Source of the DNA: Thermoprotei archaeon
Lineage (GTDB): Archaea; Thermoproteota; Thermoprotei_A; Sulfolobales; Ignisphaeraceae
NCBI GenBank assembly: GCA_003661905.1
Contig: QMXA01000097.1
Coordinates: 1 to 5,334, forward strand
DNA length: 5,334 nt
Reading direction: 5' to 3'
The position numbers were made by a program, and so were the translations under genes. This document shows, piece by piece, positions 1 through 5,334 of the stretch. Within the stretch, counting starts at the first letter, position 1, and each line of letters opens with the position of its first letter. The notes under the pieces were generated by a model, which was given only the letters and a program-made list of their open reading frames with translations, made no database searches and was not told the origin of the DNA.

Positions 1-1860
1 AACATCAACATCGTGCTTTGAATAGAGATCAAGCTCATATAGCTTTATAAATCTATAAATAAGTTCACGAAAACCAATACTAACTCTCCTGCAAAATTCT
101 CTAAGTGTTTCATATTCATGGGGAATCCCTACATATGGAGCTATGATGCGTAGGAGTCTTCGGTAAAGATTAACAAGCTTAGAAGGTCTAAAGAAAATTC
201 TTGTCCTAACTATCACCTCACTACTAATTCTCCTAACTCTTTTCTCAGAAATACCAGCTCTGTGTAGGTATCTAAGGAGGTATTGCATAGATATGGATAT
301 GTATTTTGAAGTTGTTGGAGTGATTATTGCAAAACCCAGTAATGCTGATGCTAGGATTAATAGAGGTGTATTAATAATATAGATATCTGTTGAAAATTCC
401 ATAGGTTCATAGCGGGGATCTAGAGGCTCAATACTTATTACAACACTAGATCTCCATACAAATAATGTGATTGGAGTATTAGCTCTTAGCCTAATCCCAG
501 ATTCATTATGGAATTTTTCTTTAATTAACCTATTACCATCCATAAACACCTCGATTATGTATGGAGTTTTAGAATCTACATCTACACTCATAGATAATGT
601 AAATGGAGGTCCAATAATAACTCTCTGAACTTCAATTAGAGCTATCAGAGGTTCTCTAACTACTTCGAATTTAGTGTAATAAGTTGTTCCAAGATAATAA
701 CCTCTTGGCTTAATTTCAAATATGAGTATGTGATCTCCAGTACTTAGGTTAAGTATTGGTAATTCAAAGGTGTTGTTACCTGGCTTTAGAACTGTATTGA
801 GAACTAAGTTCTTGGGTATGGATTTATCTATATATATTGTAGTGTTTAATGGATAATCTATATATGCTAAAACACTTACCTCTAATGGTTGATTGGGATA
901 GATATGTCTAGATATATAGAATTCACATAGTGGTTCTTTAAATATTAATTTACTCCTAGCTATTTCAGTACCAATATATGTTGTATTATGCACAACAGTA
1001 ATTACCCTCACCTTCACCTCAATAGATGTCTCATTCATGATAATTGATGTTCTCCTCAATAGATCTTCAACGAGTGGAGCTTTTGAACTGATATTGATCT
1101 CTTTATTAACTGGTAATTCTCTATGTATTAATACTTCATAGATATTTCCATAAGATACGTGGATTGTGGAATTAACATATTTAATTATTGGAGGAGCTTC
1201 TATGTATATTCCTATACTAAATACATTACCTGATCTAATACTCTGAGGCATGGTAATAGTGATATTTAGAGGCACTATATTTACGGTGCCAAATATATAG
1301 AGCATTGTCAATTCATCAATTAGTTCATCAATTCTTAAAAATAACATAGATACTGCATTCTCAATCTTCTCACTCATTACATGACGTACTTCCCGATCTT
1401 TGAAATACTTAGATAAGGTGTTTAGATACTCAGTAAAATACTCTTTAAGATCTAGCCTTAACCTATACAATCTATATATAACAACCTTCAATTCACTGGA
1501 TCTAGCTTCAACACCTTTAGATAATTCATCAATATCTCTCATTAACTCTAAGAGATTGTTTATCTGAGTATATAACTTGACATGTATGTACCCAACCCCT
1601 TTCGGAAGACTAATACTTAGAGCTAAGTTAATGAGCTTTTCAGCACTATCATAATCTCCATAAGTAATAGCTGATAGAGTGTCTTGTAGAATTCTAATTA
1701 TAGGTGTTGGGTCAAGACCTTCTCGAGAATACTTCTCTCCGCAGACAAGACTGGGTATGAGAATTACAGATATTAATAGGGCTATGGCTATAGCTCTGAA
1801 CAAACTCATCCACTGAATTCTATGGTATGAATCTCTACACATTGTATTGAGCAACCTCAT
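1..1860 (-). CDS. Secreted/membrane-anchored glycoprotein-like protein with C-terminal DUF4129-like domain (3' end beyond window)
   Basis: I translated this frame by hand: 620 codons are open from ATG 1860 to the left edge, with no stop. A signal peptide covers residues 18-41 (MSLFRAIAIALL core, possible cleavage after VCG). Residues 45-190 are mostly helical and possibly coiled coil. Residues 195-490 look like beta-sandwich repeats and carry nine N-x-S/T sequons (N199 to N452). A single membrane helix lies at about 499-515. The basic tail from about 520 resembles DUF4129: YRRLLR at 566-571, TLREF at 585-589, LYELDLYS at 607-614. All sequons fall before the membrane helix, so the ectodomain should face outward and the DUF4129 tail the cytoplasm, where MoxR acts. 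DUF4129 is a known partner of MoxR/DUF58 loci, but its biochemical role is unknown. TGA and TAG lie in frame just upstream of ATG 1860, making it the earliest start; ATG 1809 (M18) would give a cleaner signal peptide. The end of the DUF4129 motif suggests the stop is close beyond the edge. The gap to the previous gene is 47 bp, so an internal promoter is possible. Confidence 0.85.
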   Translation of the reverse strand, partial: MRLLNTMCRDSYHRIQWMSLFRAIAIALLISVILIPSLVCGEKYSREGLDPTPIIRILQDTLSAITYGDYDSAEKLINLALSISLPKGVGYIHVKLYTQINNLLELMRDIDELSKGVEARSSELKVVIYRLYRLRLDLKEYFTEYLNTLSKYFKDREVRHVMSEKIENAVSMLFLRIDELIDELTMLYIFGTVNIVPLNITITMPQSIRSGNVFSIGIYIEAPPIIKYVNSTIHVSYGNIYEVLIHRELPVNKEINISSKAPLVEDLLRRTSIIMNETSIEVKVRVITVVHNTTYIGTEIARSKLIFKEPLCEFYISRHIYPNQPLEVSVLAYIDYPLNTTIYIDKSIPKNLVLNTVLKPGNNTFELPILNLSTGDHILIFEIKPRGYYLGTTYYTKFEVVREPLIALIEVQRVIIGPPFTLSMSVDVDSKTPYIIEVFMDGNRLIKEKFHNESGIRLRANTPITLFVWRSSVVISIEPLDPRYEPMEFSTDIYIINTPLLILASALLGFAIITPTTSKYISISMQYLLRYLHRAGISEKRVRRISSEVIVRTRIFFRPSKLVNLYRRLLRIIAPYVGIPHEYETLREFCRRVSIGFRELIYRFIKLYELDLYSKHDVDV

Positions 1861-1862
1861 GA

Positions 1863-1867
1863 ATCAC
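1863..1867 (-). promoter_or_regulatory. Weak ribosome binding site for the DUF4129 gene
   Basis: On the minus strand GTGAT sits 2 nt before ATG 1860. It matches the 3' part of the archaeal GGAGGTGAT consensus. It favours ATG 1860 over the internal ATG 1809, which has only GTGG directly abutting it. The match is short, so the choice of start stays tentative. Confidence 0.4.
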
Positions 1868-1907
1868 TATTCACATCATTAAACCTACCATAATTTTTCT
1901 CTAACCA

Positions 1908-2156
1908 TTATATTACTCTTAATACTTCTAAAACTCTATAAGTTACTATAGCTAGGAAAACAAATAGTAGAATTGCATCTAGAATTCTAAGCCTTGCTCT
2001 AGACCTTATTGAATAATTTATCGATGTATAGATGAAATACATCAATATCGTTATAGAGAGATATACATCAGGTCTTGACTCACCCACAAGTACAAGAGCT
2101 ATCATGACCATTGTTAGTAGTAATGCGTATATCAATACATCTCTATCCATATACAA
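1908..2156 (-). CDS. Small three-helix membrane protein, unknown function
   Basis: This is an 82-residue hydrophobic protein of no family I recognise. Three membrane helices are visible: about residues 8-25 (IYALLLTMVMIALVLVG), 30-48 (DVYLSITILMYFIYTSI) and 59-80. A basic loop, RSRARLR, lies between helices 2 and 3 and should face the cytoplasm. The start is TTG 2156: AGGAGGG lies 8 nt upstream, whereas the alternative ATG 2150 (third codon) would be 14 nt away. The gene begins 3 nt after the stop of the previous gene, so it is almost surely co-transcribed and translationally coupled. Its place between the two-helix protein and the DUF4129 protein suggests a membrane subunit of the MoxR-associated complex, which is inference. 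No catalytic motif is visible. Confidence 0.75.
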   Translation of the reverse strand: MYMDRDVLIYALLLTMVMIALVLVGESRPDVYLSITILMYFIYTSINYSIRSRARLRILDAILLFVFLAIVTYRVLEVLRVI

Positions 2157-2159
2157 TAA

Positions 2160-2843
2160 CTAAACCCTCCTAACTCTAACTATGTAATTACCCCTCACAA
2201 ACTCTTCATGAACTACCTCAATACTCCTACCTAGAAATCTAGATATTATTGATGGAATTGCTATTCTAATAGAATTTATGGGTGTGTTCATTAGGGATTT
2301 AGCTTCTCTAGTAATTGATATTAACTCTACACTAATTTCATCATCCCCCTCCTCAACAATGATATCTTTACAAACACCATACCTACCAACAAGAACTTCT
2401 CTCAAATAATCAAGTAACTCAGTTCTTGATTCAGGAACAAGCTCTGATGTAGTACGAGTTATTAGTGATTTAATTGGTATAGAGATATAGATAGTATCAC
2501 CAACTACTCCAAGACCTGGTGTTATGTCTCTGCAATCAATATTTTTATTAGAGAATGTAGCTAGTCCCCTATCTAGACATATCTTGAATCTATGATTACT
2601 TACTAATCCACTATCTTCAAATATCTTATTTATGAATAAATCAGCATCACTAACATATATTCTAAGTAAATCCCTTAGAGGTGGCGTATAGGTTATGCCA
2701 ATAGTCAGTAGCAATGAACCAAGTACCAATGTAGATATAGAGATTCCCAGTACAACATTATTACTACTTAATAAACTAAATACTATGAAGATAATGGATA
2801 TTAAAGCAATATTTATTCCCGCTACTAAGTACCTATACTCCAT
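2160..2843 (-). CDS. Hypothetical protein: two N-terminal membrane helices plus a soluble domain
   Basis: The protein has 227 residues and I do not recognise a named family. Two membrane helices occupy about residues 5-25 and 28-50. The TPPLRDLLRIYVSDAD segment then leads into a soluble alpha/beta domain of about 175 residues. That domain has a GLGVVGDTIYISIPI stretch (about residues 110-124), an acidic VEEGDDE turn and three cysteines (in KICLD, NIDCRD and GVCKD). A short loop between the two helices would put the N-terminus and the soluble domain on the same side; which side is not clear. The gene sits where many MoxR loci carry DUF58, but I see no DUF58 signature (the conserved Y-x-x-GD-x-R-x-IDW region is absent). 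It is therefore probably not a short DUF58 protein. The start ATG 2843 has GGTGAT 3 nt upstream. It overlaps the preceding gene by 19 bp in another frame. Confidence 0.8.
   Translation of the reverse strand: MEYRYLVAGINIALISIIFIVFSLLSSNNVVLGISISTLVLGSLLLTIGITYTPPLRDLLRIYVSDADLFINKIFEDSGLVSNHRFKICLDRGLATFSNKNIDCRDITPGLGVVGDTIYISIPIKSLITRTTSELVPESRTELLDYLREVLVGRYGVCKDIIVEEGDDEISVELISITREAKSLMNTPINSIRIAIPSIISRFLGRSIEVVHEEFVRGNYIVRVRRV
2165..2171 (-). promoter_or_regulatory. Strong Shine-Dalgarno deciding a TTG start
   Basis: The minus-strand AGGAGGG encodes part of the last Arg-Arg-Val codons of the upstream gene and lies 8 nt before TTG 2156. Ideal spacing to TTG, against 14 nt to the next ATG, supports TTG as the start of the 82-residue protein. 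The overlap with the end of the previous gene points to translational coupling. Confidence 0.7.
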
Positions 2844-3517
2844 AGAATCACCACTACAAATACTAATCTAGATATATGATCTAGAGAAATTAAGATAGTT
2901 GTTAATTTCGCTCCACTAACCACTACCTTCAGCGAATTCATAAATATTGGTAGGAAGGCCATGAATATGGGGATATTAGGTAATATACTCACAATAACAG
3001 AGTTGAAAACACCAATAAGCTTATAGTAAGAATTACTGCTCTTGGTAATAAATAATCTACCTGGAATTAGTGCAATTACTATTAGTAATTCAGCTAAAGG
3101 ACCTAGAATGATCCAAGCCGTAAATCCATATCTAAAAAATAATAATATGGTCATAGAGATGAAGGCAGATATTAAAACTAGCTCAAGATACTTCATACCT
3201 CCACCAATTATAGATGGCTTAATGAGTATTGCAAAGATTATTGTGAATATATATAGTATGAAGAGGCCATATTCATAACCTAGGAAATTAGTTCCTATTA
3301 ATAACATTAACCTCAGTATAGGTATTATCCATAGTGGAGAAGTAGTTCCATGTCTATGAATCCTCATAAAGTAGAGGTTGATTGATACAACAATAGTTAT
3401 TATATAGAGCAGTATTTTGAGTAATATATCTACATATATTACATAGCTCATTATAAGTACTGAGAATATGAGTAGAGAATCTATGATGTATAGTGAGCCA
3501 GCATTACCCCTATGCAA
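2825..3517 (-). CDS. Polytopic membrane protein, unknown function
   Basis: This 230-residue, very hydrophobic protein has about eight predicted membrane helices, near residues 9-28, 30-50, 62-80, 83-100, 109-127, 131-153, 166-192 and 205-228. A conspicuous basic loop, MRIHRHGTT (51-59), should be cytoplasmic. No transporter or enzyme motif is recognisable, and no family name can be given safely. The start is TTG 3517, supported by AAGGAG 9 nt upstream; the first ATG (residue 23) would cut into helix 1. The gene begins 6 nt after the moxR stop and its end overlaps the next gene by 19 bp, so it is a core member of the operon. A role as membrane partner of the MoxR ATPase is inferred from position only. 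Confidence 0.8.
   Translation of the reverse strand: MHRGNAGSLYIIDSLLIFSVLIMSYVIYVDILLKILLYIITIVVSINLYFMRIHRHGTTSPLWIIPILRLMLLIGTNFLGYEYGLFILYIFTIIFAILIKPSIIGGGMKYLELVLISAFISMTILLFFRYGFTAWIILGPLAELLIVIALIPGRLFITKSSNSYYKLIGVFNSVIVSILPNIPIFMAFLPIFMNSLKVVVSGAKLTTILISLDHISRLVFVVVILWSIGT
2847..2852 (-). promoter_or_regulatory. Ribosome binding site GGTGAT inside the preceding gene
   Basis: A perfect archaeal GGTGAT lies 3 nt before ATG 2843, within the last codons of the 230-residue membrane protein. It fixes the start and shows that translation of the two overlapping genes is likely coupled. Confidence 0.7.
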
Positions 3518-3523
3518 AGTTCC

Positions 3524-4477
3524 TTACTCCTTAGGAACTCTAACTCTTTTCAATGCTTCACTTATTAAGTCATGAACTTTCTTACCCTCAACCTCAGCTT
3601 CTTCAACTAATATAATTCTATGTGATAGCACTGATTCACATATCTCCTTAACATCATCTGGAATTACATAGTCCCTACTATCCATGAGTGCTAGTACCTT
3701 AGCAATTCTATACATAAAAATAGATCCTCTATGACTTGGACCCATTTTTGTTAATGAATGATTCCTTAAGTAATTAACTACCTCTGCTATGTACTTAATT
3801 ACCCTATCATCAACATATACCCCCTTATCAATGAATCTCTGTAACTCTACGAATTCATTGAGATTCACTACACTCTCAATACTCGATACATCGAGTAGGT
3901 ATAGTTGGTCAGCTCTCTTAATTATTTCGAATTCCTCATCTAATCTATTATATGTTGTATAGCATTTAATCCAGAATCTATCACGTAGTGTAAGTGTTAG
4001 TGGATAAACACCTAGCTCTTCCTCAACAGGCATTTCAGTAGCTATGACGTGGAATGGCTTAGGTAGTTCATGTATGATTCCATCGATACTAACGTTATAC
4101 TCAGCCATAGCTTGGAGGAGTGCTGATTGAACTCTTGTAGGTGTTCTATTAAGTTCATCAAACATAAGTATATTTGTAAATATGGGTCCTTTAACAAATC
4201 TCTTAGAACCATCTAAGCTATAGATATAGTAACCAGTTAAGTCAGTTGGCAATAGATCTGGATTTCCTTGAACCCTTCTGAACTCACCACCAATAGCTCT
4301 ACTAATACTCTTAGCTAGTAGTGTTTTAGCAACTCCTGTTGGTCCTTCAATAAGTACGTGACCTCCAGCAATTAGTGTTGCTATAACATGCTTTATAACG
4401 CTTCTCTTACCAACTACAACTCTACCAACTACATTAACTAAATCACTAACTACTTCACGTGCTTTATCGAAATCCAT
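3524..4477 (-). CDS. moxR: MoxR-family AAA+ ATPase
   Basis: The 317 residues are typical of the MoxR family, which are cytosolic, chaperone-like AAA+ ATPases that help mature or activate partner protein complexes. Visible motifs in order: Walker A GPTGVAKT (45-52); the NPDLLPTDLTGYY segment (72-84) before the helix-2 insert; Walker B LMFDEL (104-109) followed by NRTPTRVQSALLQAMAE; the sensor-1 region ATEMP (146-150); YPLTLTLRDRF (158-168), which holds the likely arginine finger; and sensor 2 GPSHRGS with R250. The C-terminal lid contains SRDYVIPDDVKEI and SHRIIL. Two departures from the usual family are seen: Met149 where sensor-1 Asn (TQNP) is common, and Ala-Lys-Thr in place of Gly-Lys-Thr in Walker A. 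A TGA in frame two codons upstream makes ATG 4477 the only ATG/GTG/TTG start for a full N-terminus. It is the first gene of the minus-strand operon. Confidence 0.95.
   Translation of the reverse strand: MDFDKAREVVSDLVNVVGRVVVGKRSVIKHVIATLIAGGHVLIEGPTGVAKTLLAKSISRAIGGEFRRVQGNPDLLPTDLTGYYIYSLDGSKRFVKGPIFTNILMFDELNRTPTRVQSALLQAMAEYNVSIDGIIHELPKPFHVIATEMPVEEELGVYPLTLTLRDRFWIKCYTTYNRLDEEFEIIKRADQLYLLDVSSIESVVNLNEFVELQRFIDKGVYVDDRVIKYIAEVVNYLRNHSLTKMGPSHRGSIFMYRIAKVLALMDSRDYVIPDDVKEICESVLSHRIILVEEAEVEGKKVHDLISEALKRVRVPKE
3527..3532 (-). promoter_or_regulatory. Shine-Dalgarno at the moxR stop codon, deciding a TTG start
   Basis: AAGGAG forms the last two codons (Lys-Glu) of moxR, directly before its TAA, and lies 9 nt upstream of TTG 3517. 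This arrangement links termination on moxR to initiation on the membrane-protein gene and supports the non-ATG start. Confidence 0.6.
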
Positions 4478-4503
4478 ACCTCAACCCAGAAATACACATG
4501 CTC

Positions 4504-4519
4504 TACTCAAAAATGAGTA
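4504..4519. promoter_or_regulatory. Inverted repeat, candidate operator of the moxR operon
   Basis: TACTCA-AAAA-TGAGTA is a perfect 6-bp inverted repeat with a 4-bp centre. It directly abuts the TATA-like element on the moxR side. A site between TATA box and start of transcription is where archaeal repressors commonly bind. A short RNA hairpin is a less likely reading, because the repeat lies at or before the expected transcription start. Confidence 0.35.
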
Positions 4520-4533
4520 AAATAAATTATTTT
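4519..4533 (-). promoter_or_regulatory. Symmetric TATA-like element, probable moxR-operon promoter
   Basis: AAAATAAATTATTTT is a perfect 7-bp inverted repeat around one central base. It is the most AT-rich point between the divergent genes. Read on the minus strand it would place transcription start at about 4495-4500, giving a 5' leader of about 20 nt before ATG 4477. Because of its symmetry it could also recruit TBP for plus-strand transcription. No transcript data are available, so the call rests on composition, position and spacing. Confidence 0.45.
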
Positions 4534-4566
4534 CAAAATCACTTACTTTCTTCACGGAGCGATACT

Positions 4567-4574
4567 CTTTTATC
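4567..4574 (+). promoter_or_regulatory. Possible TATA box for the plus-strand genes
   Basis: CTTTTATC resembles a crenarchaeal TATA box. It lies about 30 nt before ATG 4603, which would make the transcript nearly leaderless, as is common for first genes of crenarchaeal operons. No Shine-Dalgarno is seen before that ATG, which fits. The alternative is the symmetric AT box about 40 nt further upstream. Confidence 0.35.
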
Positions 4575-4602
4575 TCACCTAATAAACTGTGTCTACTTAG
4601 GA

Positions 4603-5052
4603 ATGCATACCTTGACAATTATTACGCGGATGATTGAGTCAATTGAAGCTTCCTCCCATATTCACGAAATTGCAAGGGGAATTGTCTCAAGAATTCTCAT
4701 ACCCTCCACACTTACACGTTCTATACTTCAGAAATATGTTCGTAAAGCTATGCGTAATAGATCTTGGTATAGATTACCTAGATTAAAAAGAGCATTACTA
4801 TATACAGCATCAAAAACAATTGATAAAGTGAGAAGTCGTACCTTACGTAATCTCCTAGAAGAGATACTTCTAGAAATAGAATTAGCAGGAACTATGGGTA
4901 GAGCAATATATTATGGAGTAATTATACTCATGAAACAAACACCTATACTCATAAAAACACTTCTATACAGAACAAAACAATTACTAGATAAATTATTGTT
5001 CCTAGGAATAAACTATTTAAACAACCCACCAATATACAGAGCATATGGATAA
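4603..5052 (+). CDS. Basic protein of unknown function
   Basis: The reading frame is open from inside moxR to TAA 5050-5052 and shows the Arg AGA and Ile ATA preference of the neighbours, so I take it as coding. From ATG 4603 it encodes 149 residues, strongly basic (about 25 Lys/Arg against about 9 Asp/Glu). The most distinctive stretch is RSWYRLPRLKRALLYTASK, followed by a helical IDKVRSRTLRNLLEEILLEIELA segment and a more hydrophobic C-terminal third that may lie on the membrane. I recognise no family. Start choice is uncertain: GTG 4459 lies inside moxR and ATG 4498 in the divergent promoter, so ATG 4603 is preferred because of the TATA-like box upstream; ATG 4630 is possible. The stop overlaps the next start by 8 nt, implying an operon with the nucleotidyltransferase. 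Nucleic-acid binding is a guess from charge only. Confidence 0.6.
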   Translation: MHTLTIITRMIESIEASSHIHEIARGIVSRILIPSTLTRSILQKYVRKAMRNRSWYRLPRLKRALLYTASKTIDKVRSRTLRNLLEEILLEIELAGTMGRAIYYGVIILMKQTPILIKTLLYRTKQLLDKLLFLGINYLNNPPIYRAYG

Positions 5053-5164
5053 TCCAAGATTAGCTAAGGATATAAGCGAGTACCTAGCAGGGTTAGAATT
5101 CAAATACTACACTATGTCAAGTGAAGAGAAACTTAGACTCATTGAGAAACTGAAGGAAAGTTAG
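5045..5164 (+). CDS. 39-residue ORF, likely the detached N-terminus of the nucleotidyltransferase
   Basis: The ORF runs from ATG 5045, which overlaps the end of the previous gene by 8 nt, to TAG 5162-5164. It encodes a charged helical peptide ending EEKLRLIEKLKES. From the internal ATG 5114 the sequence MSSEEKLRLIEKLKE looks like the usual N-terminal helix of archaeal MNT nucleotidyltransferases. The nucleotidyltransferase core follows at once in the +1 frame without its own start codon. The ORF is therefore probably the first part of that gene, cut by a one-base shift, rather than an independent gene. The first 23 residues could be an extension or a wrongly included leader. An independent small protein cannot be excluded. 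Confidence 0.45.
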   Translation: MDNPRLAKDISEYLAGLEFKYYTMSSEEKLRLIEKLKES

Positions 5165-5334
5165 TGAAGTTAATGAGATAATATTTGCATATGCCCATGG
5201 AGGATTTATTGAGAGGGAATTCTTTAGGGATATAGATATTGCAATATGGGTTAGAGATTTAGAGAATCCCCTTCGTTACATAGTTGAGTTATCTACAGAA
5301 CTTGAACTAAGGTTCAAAATCCCAATAGATATAC
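5114..5334 (+). CDS. MNT-type nucleotidyltransferase, frameshifted near its 5' end; 3' end beyond window
   Basis: In the frame beginning after TGA 5151-5153 the sequence reads VSEVNEIIFAYAHGG and then FFRDIDIAIWV, followed by a helical segment and PIDI at the edge. This is the polymerase-beta-type core: the hG[G/S] motif (HGG), then D-I-D as metal-binding pair, and the third acidic residue in the PIDI strand. Minimal nucleotidyltransferases of this kind transfer nucleotides, and many in archaea act as antitoxins by AMPylating HEPN RNases; a HEPN gene, if present, would lie to the right. No ATG, GTG or TTG occurs in this frame before the HGG motif. The N-terminal helix is found instead in the upstream frame (from ATG 5114) and joins if one base is skipped in the GGAAAG run at 5155-5160. 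The change could be a mutation, a base-call error or programmed +1 shifting. The catalytic part itself looks intact. Confidence 0.65.

Noticed and set aside
1308..1336. Short tandem repeat encoding IDELIDEL
   Set aside because: It has only two imperfect units of about 12 bp within coding sequence. It is explained by a helical, charged segment and is not a mobile or regulatory repeat.
1795..1809. Lipoprotein signal (lipobox) around Cys40 of the DUF4129 protein
   Set aside because: The residues before the cysteine (S-L-V) lack the small residue (G/A/S) needed at the last position. A normal signal-peptide cut after VCG fits better, and the protein has its own C-terminal membrane helix.
1861..1907. 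Promoter or terminator in the 47-bp gap before the DUF4129 gene
   Set aside because: An AT-rich stretch (AAAAATTATGG on the minus strand) is vaguely TATA-like, but there is no clear consensus, hairpin or T-run. It is too weak to list.
2160..2843. The 227-residue protein as a DUF58 protein
   Set aside because: It has the position and two-helix N-terminus one might expect, but lacks the conserved DUF58 region around GD-x-R-x-IDW and is shorter than usual.
3042..3278. 78-codon plus-strand ORF
   Set aside because: It lies wholly antisense to the 230-residue membrane protein, which has a better start, SD and operon context. Its translation shows no recognisable domain.
4459..4602. N-terminal extension of the plus-strand basic protein back to GTG 4459
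   Set aside because: It would overlap the moxR start and run through the AT-rich promoter and inverted repeat. The extra residues look like translated non-coding DNA.

Overview
The window most likely comes from a hyperthermophilic crenarchaeon (Thermoproteota, Desulfurococcales-like). The DNA is AT-rich. Coding regions prefer AGA/AGG for Arg and ATA for Ile. Ribosome binding sites read GGTGAT or GGAGG, two starts are TTG, and the MoxR ATPase, DUF4129 protein and MNT nucleotidyltransferase are all of archaeal type. The genus cannot be fixed from the sequence alone.

Minus strand, 4477 down to 1: a tightly packed operon of five genes. It runs moxR-type AAA+ ATPase (4477-3524), polytopic membrane protein (3517-2825), protein with two membrane helices and a soluble domain (2843-2160), 82-residue three-helix membrane protein (2156-1908), and a large secreted/membrane-anchored protein (1860-1, running off the left edge). 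The last protein has a signal peptide, a helical region, a sequon-rich beta ectodomain, one membrane helix and a cytoplasmic DUF4129-like tail. The first four genes are 6 bp apart, overlap by 19 bp, or are 3 bp apart, and each internal Shine-Dalgarno sequence lies inside the end of the gene before it. MoxR and DUF4129 are known partners in the widespread MoxR/DUF58/transglutaminase/DUF4129 loci. The usual DUF58 gene is not in the window, and three unrecognised membrane proteins fill the middle of the operon. My inference is an envelope-associated complex: a cytosolic AAA+ ATPase working with membrane proteins and a surface-exposed glycoprotein.

Middle, 4478-4602: a divergent control region. 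It holds a symmetric AT-rich TATA-like element and an adjacent perfect 6-bp inverted repeat.

Plus strand, 4603 to 5334: a basic protein of unknown function (about 149 residues), then an overlapping 39-codon ORF. The 39-codon ORF runs by an apparent +1 frameshift into a minimal nucleotidyltransferase (MNT) domain that leaves the window on the right. The MNT frame has no usual start codon of its own before its first catalytic motif, so the 39-codon ORF probably supplies its N-terminus. Such proteins often pair with HEPN proteins in archaeal toxin-antitoxin modules; no HEPN gene is visible here. No tRNA, rRNA, CRISPR array or insertion sequence was seen.
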